Assembly: GCA_002482415.1 (NCBI GenBank)
Contig: DLFY01000323.1
Span: 1,698-9,002, forward strand
Source: Phycisphaerales bacterium UBA7708
GTDB lineage: Bacteria; Planctomycetota; Phycisphaerae; Sedimentisphaerales; Anaerohalosphaeraceae
Direction: 5' to 3'
DNA length: 7,305 nucleotides
The notes beneath the pieces are model-generated. The model was not told the origin of the DNA. It made no database searches and worked only from the letters and a program-made list of their open reading frames with translations. Position 1 is the stretch's first letter. Every line of letters starts with the position of its first letter. Both the position numbers and the translations under genes were made by a program. Positions 1-7,000 of the stretch are shown piece by piece.

Positions 1-11
1 TGTTTCCCATT

Positions 12-38
12 TGACTTGATGTATGGGTGCTATATAAT
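12..38 (+). promoter_or_regulatory. Possible sigma-70-like promoter overlapping the lipoprotein start
   Basis: TTGACT (12-17) and a perfect TATAAT (33-38) are separated by 15 bp, shorter than the usual 17. If used, transcription would begin near base 45, almost on the ATG at 46, giving a leaderless or nearly leaderless message. The boxes lie inside the open frame that reaches the left edge, so they could be chance AT-rich sequence. Confidence 0.35.
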
Positions 39-834
39 GGCCCGTATGCGAGTATGTATTGATATACTTTTAATCGGTATTCTCTTTTTTGCAGCAGGTT
101 GTCTCCATGACCAAACGAAGGCTGATTCTCTGTCGTCATCCGAACGCCTGACCCTGCAGGATTTAGGCCCCGTAAAAACACCCAATTTCCAGAATCAGAT
201 CAGTTTTGATATTGTGACTTTTGAAATCGAGCACAACCAGGTGGAATCCCTGAACCAGGCACTCCAGACATTCCGTCCCAAAAACGTCACCTTTCAGAAC
301 CAGAGTCTTTATGCCTCCAACGGCATAACGGTTGGTGAAGGCAAATCTGTACGGGGATCGGAATTGGTTGGGGTATTATCAAGCGTGGGAGCTGTCCGAG
401 TTACTCGAAAAGTCCTGAGTACTCTTGATCAGACATCTGAATTATTTGCCACCATTACTCTTCAGCAGCAGCGTAACGTTTTTTTCACTACCAACACACA
501 GATATCCAGATCCTTCGATCCCGGTTATATCGGGTGGGTCATCAAGCCCAAACTAACATCCCGGGAAAACTCCATTCAGCTTCAGATAATCCCGGCTTAT
601 TCACCTTTAGTGAAACTCCGGCTGCCCCAGACGGACACACAAGACGACTATCAGGGGACCAACCTGCCGCCCGGCAGGCTGGATTGTACCCTCGAACAGG
701 GAGATTTTATCGTTCTGGCACCCGCTCGCGTCCCGACCAGCACCACCATCGATGCCATGCTGTTCAATACTGAGCAGAATCCCGGCAAAATACGACTGTA
801 TGTCCTGATATTTAATACTGCTGAATATTCGTAA
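37..834 (+). CDS. Putative exported lipoprotein of unknown function, weakly secretin-C-like
   Basis: I do not recognise the family. From the ATG at 37 the product is 265 residues: a short Arg-containing n-region, a hydrophobic stretch (about residues 8-20) and a lipobox-like F-A-A-G-C with Cys22, so export and lipid attachment are likely. The mature part is beta-rich in appearance. Residues 163-190 (GYIGWVIKPKL through IIPAYSP) and the preceding 'VLSTLDQ' element recall the order seen in secretin beta-domains, but no N0/N1 domains are present and the match is only by eye. The start is uncertain: the frame is open to base 1, with TTG16, ATG19, ATG37 and ATG46 all possible and none with a good Shine-Dalgarno sequence. 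ATG37 or ATG46 gives the most normal signal peptide. It is followed by its own terminator-like hairpin, so it is probably the last gene of its transcript. Confidence 0.82.
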   Translation: MARMRVCIDILLIGILFFAAGCLHDQTKADSLSSSERLTLQDLGPVKTPNFQNQISFDIVTFEIEHNQVESLNQALQTFRPKNVTFQNQSLYASNGITVGEGKSVRGSELVGVLSSVGAVRVTRKVLSTLDQTSELFATITLQQQRNVFFTTNTQISRSFDPGYIGWVIKPKLTSRENSIQLQIIPAYSPLVKLRLPQTDTQDDYQGTNLPPGRLDCTLEQGDFIVLAPARVPTSTTIDAMLFNTEQNPGKIRLYVLIFNTAEYS

Positions 835-835
835 T

Positions 836-871
836 AAACCCGGTTTTGCTTGTAAAAAGCGGGCTTTGTTT
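836..871 (+). terminator. Imperfect rho-independent terminator after the lipoprotein gene
   Basis: Two bases past the TAA, AAACCCG (836-842) pairs with CGGGcTTT (860-867; C864 bulged). After a G-G mismatch (843/859), TTTT (844-847) pairs with AAAA (855-858) around a 7-nt loop. The tract that follows is TTTGTTT, interrupted by one G, so termination may be partial. Confidence 0.55.
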
Positions 872-879
872 GCTATAAT
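850..879 (+). promoter_or_regulatory. Extended -10 promoter for the ferredoxin gene
   Basis: A perfect extended -10, TGcTATAAT (871-879), is preceded by TTGTAA (850-855, 4 of 6 to consensus) with an 18-bp spacer. The predicted start near 886 gives a leader of about 89 nt before the ferredoxin ATG. The -35 region lies in the loop and 3' arm of the preceding terminator hairpin, so the two elements overlap physically. Confidence 0.6.
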
Positions 880-891
880 ACAACATCCGTG

Positions 892-919
892 GATTTGACC
901 TCGTATCCGGCGGTCAATC
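892..919 (+). promoter_or_regulatory. Inverted repeat in the ferredoxin leader
   Basis: TTGACC (895-900) and GGTCAA (912-917) are perfect inverted half-sites with an 11-nt spacer. The pairing extends to GAT/ATC (892-919) with one bulged T. It lies just downstream of the predicted transcription start, where it could be an operator or an mRNA hairpin. No regulator can be assigned. Confidence 0.3.
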
Positions 920-974
920 TCATGTGGCAATTTAAATAAGTACATTTCAAGCCAAGCAAGGAAAGGAACTGGAA

Positions 975-1157
975 ATGAAGGTACGAATTGACGACAACTG
1001 TACCGCGTGTGGACTGTGCGTGGATACCTGCCCGGAAGTCTTTACGATGGGTGACAATAAGGCCGAGGTCCTTGTCGATACCGTCCCCCCTGAATTAGAA
1101 GAAACCGTCCAGCAGGCCGCGGATGAATGCCCCGTTGAGGCAATCCTGGTCGAATGA
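975..1157 (+). CDS. Single-cluster [4Fe-4S] ferredoxin
   Basis: A 60-residue cytoplasmic electron carrier. C9-x2-C12-x2-C15 plus C52 of the C-terminal CPVEAI motif are the four ligands expected of the monocluster ferredoxins (Thermotoga maritima and Desulfovibrio type). The second CxxCxxC set of 2[4Fe-4S] ferredoxins is absent. C19-P20 corresponds to the cysteine that forms a disulfide with a second cysteine in several relatives; here that partner is missing (there is no cysteine between 20 and 51). The protein is very acidic, as is usual. AAGGA (963-967) sits 7 nt before the ATG, which fixes the start. An extended -10 promoter lies upstream, and the P5C dehydrogenase gene follows after 108 bp, so read-through is possible. 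The redox partner is unknown. Confidence 0.95.
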   Translation: MKVRIDDNCTACGLCVDTCPEVFTMGDNKAEVLVDTVPPELEETVQQAADECPVEAILVE

Positions 1158-1173
1158 AACGGTTCAAAACCTT

Positions 1174-1220
1174 ATTCAATCCTGAATATATACTGAATCG
1201 GGGAATTTTTGTTACCCCGA
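1174..1220 (+). promoter_or_regulatory. Short repeats and hairpin in the ferredoxin-pruA gap
   Basis: ATTCA (1174-1178) is inverted against TGAAT (1183-1187), and CTGAAT occurs twice as a direct repeat (1182-1187 and 1193-1198) with an 11-bp period, about one helical turn. A -10-like TATACT (1189-1194) lies between the copies, but no good -35 is seen. Immediately after, TCGGGG (1198-1203) and CCCCGA (1215-1220) form a 6-bp stem with an 11-nt loop. It has no following U-tract, so it is not a standard terminator. The layout would suit control of the dehydrogenase gene, but this is inference. Confidence 0.3.
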
Positions 1221-1265
1221 CCGGAGAACTACTTTATTTGAGATAATTTTTGATGGAGTGCCTCT

Positions 1266-2894
1266 GTGAACAATACAATCAGCAATATACCTAAACCAAT
1301 CAATGAGCCGGTGTATTCTTATGCCCCCGGCAGCAAAGAACGGGACCTGTTGAAACAGGCCATCGCTCAACTGGAATCGCAGCAGCTTGAAATCCCCCTG
1401 ATCATCGGCGGCAAAGAAATCCGCACCGGCAATACCGGCACATGCATTCAGCCGCACAACCACAGCAAAGTACTGGCAACTTATCACAAGGCCGGCCCCA
1501 AAGAAGTCCAACTGGCCATCGAGGCCTCCCAGAAAGCCAAACATGACTGGGAAACCCTGCCTTATCTGCAGCGGGCCTCGGTCTTTCTCAAGGCCGCCGA
1601 TCTGCTCAGCGGCAAATACCGCTATATCCTCAACGCCGCCACAATGCTCAATCAAAGTAAGAACGCATACCAGGCTGAAATTGACAGCGCCTGCGAACTG
1701 GTCGATTTCTGGCGGTTCAATCCCTACTACATGCAGGAACTTTACAAAGACCGGCCTCTGTACTCTCCGTATGGCAACCTGAATTTCGTGGAATACCGGG
1801 CGCTGGAAGGATTTGTCTTTGCCGTAACACCGTTTAACTTCACCTCCATCGGCGGCAATCTGTGTACCGCCCCGGCAATGATGGGCAACACCGTTTTGTG
1901 GAAACCCGCCTCGACCGCCGTCTATGCCGGATACTGGATTATGCAGATTTTACATGAAGCAGGCCTGCCCGCCGGTGTAATCAATTTCATCCCCGGCTCC
2001 GGTTCGCAGGTTGGTACCCCCGTCCTCGATTCCCCCCTGTTTTCCGGCCTGCACTTTACCGGCAGTACGGCTGTCTTTCAGGGCATGTGGAAAACCATCG
2101 GCGACCAGATCGCCAAATACAAAACCTATCCCCGCATCGTCGGCGAAACCGGCGGCAAGGATTTCATGGTCATCCATACTTCCGCCGATATTGCCGCCAC
2201 GGCTACCGCCATGGTCCGTGGTGCCTTTGAATTCCAGGGCCAGAAATGTTCGGCCCTCTCGCGGGTCTATGTCCCCCGGGGCATCTGGCCCAAAATCAAA
2301 GAGCAGGTCATCGACCAGCTCAAGACCGTCAAAATCGGCCCCATCCAGGACTTCAGCAATTTCATGAATGCTGTCATTGACCGCGATTCATTTGACAATA
2401 CCAAAGGCTATATCGACCGTGCCCGTACTTCCAAAGAGGCCAAAATCCTCTTCGGCGGCGGATGCAACGACGCCACAGGCTATTTCATCGAGCCTACTCT
2501 GATTGAAACCACCAACCCCCACTATGAATCCATGGTCGAGGAAATCTTCGCCCCCGTCCTGACCGTATTTGTTTATGAGGATGCCGAATACGAACAAGCC
2601 CTGCAGCTCTGCGACCAGAGCAGCATCTACGGCCTGACCGGCTGCGTCTTCGCCCGTGACCGCTACGCCATCGACCTGGCGCTGGACAAACTGCGGCACG
2701 CTGCCGGCAATTTCTACATCAATGACAAGCCCACCGGCGCCGTCGTCGGCCAGCAGCCCTTCGGCGGGGCACGCGGCTCCGGCACCAACGACAAGGCCGG
2801 CTCGATGATGAACCTGACCCGCTGGGTGTCGCTGCGGGCGATCAAGGAAAACTTCATCCCCCCGACCGATTACCGCTATCCATTTATGGGATAA
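1266..2894 (+). CDS. pruA: L-glutamate gamma-semialdehyde (1-pyrroline-5-carboxylate) dehydrogenase
   Basis: Oxidises glutamate semialdehyde (hydrolysed P5C) to glutamate with NAD+, the second step of proline catabolism, in the cytoplasm. The 542-residue protein is full length and belongs to the ALDH4A1-like stand-alone group rather than the C-terminal half of PutA. The N-terminal NEPVYSYAPGSKER is typical of this group. The ALDH core shows Asn191 (PFNFT), FTGS (264-267), general base Glu294 (GETGGK) and catalytic Cys328 (GQKCS). The 34-residue Glu-to-Cys distance is the family norm. A C-terminal NFYIND block (482-487) leads into T490-G491-A492, the expected glutamate-carboxylate anchor loop, and QQPFGGARGSGTNDK. 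The start is GTG, supported by GGAG (1255-1258) 7 nt upstream and by N-terminal similarity. It converges with proC on a shared terminator. No proline dehydrogenase is visible nearby. Confidence 0.97.
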   Translation: MNNTISNIPKPINEPVYSYAPGSKERDLLKQAIAQLESQQLEIPLIIGGKEIRTGNTGTCIQPHNHSKVLATYHKAGPKEVQLAIEASQKAKHDWETLPYLQRASVFLKAADLLSGKYRYILNAATMLNQSKNAYQAEIDSACELVDFWRFNPYYMQELYKDRPLYSPYGNLNFVEYRALEGFVFAVTPFNFTSIGGNLCTAPAMMGNTVLWKPASTAVYAGYWIMQILHEAGLPAGVINFIPGSGSQVGTPVLDSPLFSGLHFTGSTAVFQGMWKTIGDQIAKYKTYPRIVGETGGKDFMVIHTSADIAATATAMVRGAFEFQGQKCSALSRVYVPRGIWPKIKEQVIDQLKTVKIGPIQDFSNFMNAVIDRDSFDNTKGYIDRARTSKEAKILFGGGCNDATGYFIEPTLIETTNPHYESMVEEIFAPVLTVFVYEDAEYEQALQLCDQSSIYGLTGCVFARDRYAIDLALDKLRHAAGNFYINDKPTGAVVGQQPFGGARGSGTNDKAGSMMNLTRWVSLRAIKENFIPPTDYRYPFMG

Positions 2895-2900
2895 AAAAAT

Positions 2901-2939
2901 AAAAAGGCCCCGACTGATTTGCAGCCGGGGCCTTTTTTT
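2901..2939. terminator. Strong bidirectional rho-independent terminator between pruA and proC
   Basis: GGCCCCG (2906-2912) pairs with CGGGGCC (2926-2932), and an inner CTG/CAG pair extends the stem across an A-C mismatch to a 5-nt loop. T7 (2933-2939) follows on the plus strand. A5 (2901-2905), with further A-rich sequence upstream, supplies the U-tract for minus-strand transcripts, so one hairpin serves both converging genes. Confidence 0.93.
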
Positions 2940-2967
2940 ATCAGCTCATAAAGTCCTTCCGGATCGT

Positions 2968-3792
2968 TTAGCTGTTTTCTACCTCGCGCGATAACTCCAC
3001 ACTCCGCTGTCGAGCCCGCTCGAAACCGGCAAACAGCGTATCCCCCAGATTCAACTGGCCAAACACATTAATCGCCGCCTCGGTCGTCCCATTGGGCGAG
3101 GTCACTTTCCGCCGCAATTCGGCCGGGCTTTCGCCGCGGGCATAGGCCTGCTTGGCCAGCACGCCTGCCCCCTTGGCGGTCTGATACACCAGGTCCTCGG
3201 CAATATCCACCGGAATCCCCATCTTGACACCCGACTTGACCATTTCTTCCATCAGCAGGAAAAAGTACGCCGGGCCTGACCCGCTGATGGCCGTCACCGC
3301 ATCAATCAGTTCTTCCTTATCCACCAGGACTGCCCGCCCCACCGCAGAAAACAGTTTGAGCGTATGGTCCACCGACTCCCTGGACGCATTGGCTGAAAAC
3401 AGCGCCGCCGCCCCTTCGCCCACCATCGCCGGCGTATTGGGCATCACGCGGATGACCTGGCAATTGCTCAGCCGCTGGGCCAGATACGCCGTGGTAATAC
3501 CCGCTGCAATACTGATGACCAGCGTATTATCGCGGGTCTTGCCCTCGATCCCGTCCAGCATCTTCTTGACATTCTGCGGCTTGACGCAAATCAGCAGCAC
3601 TTTGGCGTGTTGAACCAGTTCCTCATTATTCAGTGTTGTCTTTATCTTGTATTCCTTTGCCAGAAAACTCAGCCGCTCCGGCCGGACATCCGACGCCATA
3701 ATATCCCGGGCCTTGTACATCCCCGACCCGATAATGCCTTTAATGATCGCCTCGGCCATGTTTCCGCCGCCAATGATTCCAATTGTTTCCAT
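2968..3792 (-). CDS. proC: Pyrroline-5-carboxylate reductase
   Basis: Reduces P5C to L-proline with NAD(P)H, the last step of proline biosynthesis, in the cytoplasm. At 274 residues it is the normal family length. Seen in order: an N-terminal Rossmann nucleotide site, IGIIGGGNMAEAI (4-16); the CVKPQ strand end (69-73); SIAAGI (94-99); RVMPNTPAMVGEG (115-127); SGSGPAYFF (170-178) in the C-terminal dimerisation/substrate region; and the P5CR signature ELRRKVTSPNGTTEAA (225-240). The ATG is preceded by AGGAG (plus-strand 3799-3803) at 6 nt, which settles the start. It has its own promoter and ends against the bidirectional terminator shared with pruA, so the biosynthetic and degradative P5C enzymes are separately transcribed neighbours. 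Confidence 0.97.
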   Translation of the reverse strand: METIGIIGGGNMAEAIIKGIIGSGMYKARDIMASDVRPERLSFLAKEYKIKTTLNNEELVQHAKVLLICVKPQNVKKMLDGIEGKTRDNTLVISIAAGITTAYLAQRLSNCQVIRVMPNTPAMVGEGAAALFSANASRESVDHTLKLFSAVGRAVLVDKEELIDAVTAISGSGPAYFFLLMEEMVKSGVKMGIPVDIAEDLVYQTAKGAGVLAKQAYARGESPAELRRKVTSPNGTTEAAINVFGQLNLGDTLFAGFERARQRSVELSREVENS

Positions 3793-3828
3793 GCGTATCT
3801 CCTAAATTTTCAGGTATAAAGTCGATAT

Positions 3829-3857
3829 AATATAACTAAATACCCATCCCCGGTAAA
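3829..3857 (-). promoter_or_regulatory. proC promoter
   Basis: Read on the minus strand: TTTACC (plus 3852-3857) is separated by 17 bp from TATATT (plus 3829-3834), matching consensus at 4 and 5 of 6 positions. The predicted start near 3822 gives a leader of about 30 nt carrying the AGGAG site. Overlapping TA-rich sequence allows slightly shifted -10 choices. Confidence 0.55.
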
Positions 3858-3892
3858 GCCTTTTTTGCCCCAATCGATACCTAACACATTTC

Positions 3893-3918
3893 GTAGGGGC
3901 GGACCTGTGTGTCCGCCC
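3893..3918 (+). repeat. REP-like palindrome, copy 1
   Basis: The head GTAGGGGC leads into a perfect 8-bp stem, GGGCGGAC (3897-3904) and GTCCGCCC (3911-3918), with a 6-nt loop. The GTAGGGGC...GCCC form is a common dispersed intergenic palindrome in environmental bacterial genomes (from general knowledge, not a search). It lies between proC and the GLUG gene, and downstream of the GLUG gene it could protect a transcript 3' end. There is no U-tract. Confidence 0.8.
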
Positions 3919-3942
3919 TTTCTTACACCTTGTGCGTTGCGT

Positions 3943-3968
3943 GTAGGGGCAACCCACTGTGGTTGCCC
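3943..3968 (+). repeat. REP-like palindrome, copy 2
   Basis: Same length, head and orientation as copy 1, starting exactly 50 bp later. The stem is GGGCAACC (3947-3954) and GGTTGCCC (3961-3968) with a 6-nt loop. Three inner base pairs differ from copy 1 and all three changes are compensated on the opposite arm, so pairing is conserved while sequence is not. Confidence 0.8.
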
Positions 3969-4041
3969 TTCGTGACCCTGTGCCCGCTCAAATTAAGAAC
4001 AGCAGCACGGAGCGCAAGCAACGTGATTTCTCAAAAAAACT

Positions 4042-4069
4042 ACGAACTATGAACTCCGAACTACGAACT
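4042..4069. repeat. Four tandem 7-bp repeats
   Basis: Four head-to-tail heptamers fit NYGAACT on the plus strand; the first and last are identical (ACGAACT). The array is exactly 28 bp and ends 3 nt from the stop codon of the minus-strand GLUG gene, so it lies at the start of that gene's 3' untranslated region. Function unknown. Confidence 0.85.
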
Positions 4070-4072
4070 TTT

Positions 4073-7000
4073 TCAATTCTCCATCCACCGTCCCGCAAAC
4101 AGCGTCCAGTCCGCCAGGTCCACCACGCCGGAAGCATCCAAATCCGCTCCCGCACAATCATTCAACACCGCACACTGGTCCATCAGCCACCGCCCCGCAA
4201 AATGCCCCAAATCCTCCACCCCAACCCCATCCGGACACGCAAAATCCCCGACCCGTCCAAACTCCCAACTCAGCCGCGGATAATCCACCCCCTCCGCACA
4301 CATCCGCCAGACATCATTGCTTCCATTGTCCGTCTCATTTGTAAAATCCCATCCCGTCTCCATAAATGTTGAACGCGATTGCATCTGTTCCGTCGAACAG
4401 CCTGTTCCGCCAAAACTTGCAGCTTGACTGGATGTGTCTTTATCCCAGAACGAATTTTCAACTATCGGTTCTCTATATCCATTAAATCCAATCAATCCGC
4501 CCTGAATAGTACTCCCCCAGGAGGAAAATTCAATTTCAGATACATACCCCGAAGACCATGAATTACATACTCTATCCTCATTCCATCCAATAAGTCCTCC
4601 TGTAACCTGATACAACAAGCCTGACACGACGCAGGAACCTTGTACTTCAGACTCACAATAGCAGTCTTCCACCAGCGCCGAAGTTTCTGTCCACCGATAG
4701 CCGTTTGAACCAACCAAACCGCCAACACTTCCACAGCCATAAACACCGCCTTTGGAATAACATTGTCGTATCCTGCCCCAGTTTTCTCCTGCAATACCGC
4801 CAAGATTAGAGTACCCTTCAACAATGGCTTCAACACCCATATTACTCACCGAAGCATTTTTGTCCAACAAACCAAACAGTCCAAGCTCACTGATAATAGA
4901 AAGATTGTATTCACCCCACGGGATAACACCATAAATATTCAGATTGCGTATGACATGCCCATGACCATCAAAAGTTCCATTAAAATATCCGACGACAGCC
5001 TCCCGCAAATCGTAACCTGCAAAATCAAGATCGTCATCAAGCCGGAAATGCTTATCCACATCATTAAGATAGGTACCCAGTGCCAGCATATCTTCCGGAG
5101 TCTTGAGAATATAAGGATCACTTTCCGTCCCGCTGCCTCCGCTATAGTTTCGCGGGGCATCCTGTATCAATTGATAATCCAATTTGATAAAATCCGGCGG
5201 CAGAGGCGATATATCTTCCCATACCAGCCGAGGCAAACTTTTGCCGTCGGCAATCTTCCAGACACCGTCGCCCCACCCTTCATAGGTCGCCCGAAGCTTC
5301 ATCTGCTCGGTTGTTTTACCCGTTCCACCGGAACTGACAATAGTGCCGCTGACATCCGTATCCCAGAAACTGCGATAAACCAGCCCTATACTCAAACCAG
5401 CCAGCCCGCCACTGAGTAAATCCCAATCGGGATGCACTTCCTGGACAGAGGCACAAGCATAACATCTCAAAATCCTGCCTATATTAAATCCAACCAATCC
5501 ACCCGCAATTGGATCGACCAGTGCTTGTGTAGTCGCATTACCTCTGAAATAACAATCCTGAATCATCCCGATATTGCGAAATACAAAACCGCCCGGCCAG
5601 AAATTCGCAGTTACTTGCCCTGCTGCATAACAGGCTTCAATGCGCCCGTTATTTTGATATGCAAACAATCCGCCGCATCCATCAGTATTTTCCGTACTGC
5701 TTTGATTCCATAAAACACCTTCAATACCAAGCTGTTTGATATGTGCATTGGGACCAACAACCCCAAAGAAGCCAGAACCATTACCAGTATTGTCAGTTAT
5801 ATAAACATTAATAATCTTATGTCCCTGCCCATCAAAAACACCGTCAAAACAGCCAAAGGCAGTGCCTTCATGAAGAGGATGCCAGGAAAGAGCGATATCT
5901 TCGGTTAAGATAAAGTGCTTATCCCAATCAGTGGGGCAATTCAATACCTCTTCAAAATTAGTCTGTGTCAATAAATAAGGATGCCCTGCTGAACCATCAC
6001 CGGTAGTCTGATACTGCCATGAATTAGTAGGCCATGGCGCTTTATCATAGTGGCTGACAAGACTTTGCCAGATAAGAACTGGATAATTCCTATATCCTGA
6101 CAATTCCCACACCTGCCCGTCCCACCAGTCATAAGCATAGGGACCGGCATCGTCGGCACAGAAACTAATCATGCCTTCATTCATCCCGGTTAATTGATAG
6201 TCGCGAGTATAACACATGAAAACAACGCCACCAATCAGATGTCCGACTAAACCGCCAGTATAGGTTGAATTGTCACAATTGACCTCTCCAACAGCATAAC
6301 ACTCTTTGATATATCCATACGCACTTCTTCCCACCAAGCCGCCGACATAATCCGTTCCGCTGACCATACCATCCGCCATGCACTGTTCGATACTTCCACT
6401 AAATGCATGTCCTGCCAATCCACCAACATATCCGAAAAACTGGCTGCTGCTGACCTCAGTACGGGAAGAACACTGAAACAGCGTTCCTTGGCTTGAACCA
6501 ACCAGTCCCCCGACACAGGTACCACCTTCAATAAAGCCGTCATCAACAACACATCTTTGGATTCTGCCTTTATTCCACCCGACCAGGGCGCCGCATGTAT
6601 CAAAATCGCAAACCTCAACCCGCCTGATATTTAAATCCTTAACCAGCCCTCTTTTACCAATACAACCGAATAATCCTCCATTACCTGCATACTGTCCGCC
6701 CGTTATCTTCATACCGTAAATCGTGCAGCCATTCCCGTCAAAAACACCCTCAAATGTCTTTCCGGAACTATCAGACGCAATAAGCGCATCACTAAATGTC
6801 CGACCGGACAAATCGATACTGCTAAGCATCTGTATGTGCTTATCCCACAGCAACGGATTCTGCATAACATAATCAAAATGCTCCGGCAGATAAATAAGAT
6901 ACGGATTCCCATCCGAACCATCTCCCTGTACCAGCGGTTTTTGAATCAGGTAGGGATACCCATCATTTACATTCGGATCAATCGCCCAAATATCGTCCGT

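Noticed and set aside
607..945. 112-codon minus-strand open frame
   Set aside because: It overlaps the lipoprotein gene, the terminator hairpin and the ferredoxin leader, with no family features.
1198..1220. Hairpin as a terminator for the ferredoxin gene
   Set aside because: The 6-bp stem is followed by a mixed sequence starting CCGGAGAAC rather than a U-tract. It is kept only as a possible regulatory structure.
1242..1247. GATAAT as the pruA -10 box
   Set aside because: It is only 8 bp from the GGAG ribosome site, so transcription would start at or inside that site, and there is no -35-like hexamer at a suitable distance.
3893..3968. Paired palindromes as a CRISPR array
   Set aside because: Only two units, with differing internal sequences, a 24-bp gap and no cas genes. 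The foldback form fits REP-like elements.
4042..4069. Heptamer array as a phase-variation switch
   Set aside because: It lies beyond the stop codon of the GLUG gene and is not near a start codon or promoter, so copy-number change would not shift a frame.
3959..4372. 137-codon plus-strand open frame rich in Pro, His and Arg
   Set aside because: It starts inside a REP-like palindrome, runs across the heptamer array and then opposite the dockerin-like tail. The Pro-rich composition is the mirror of the C-rich plus strand.
4763..5419. 218-codon plus-strand open frame
   Set aside because: It is antisense to GLUG modules C and D, whose repeats and blocks are clear on the minus strand. Its product shows no recognisable domain, and the frame is open mainly because of the repeat composition.
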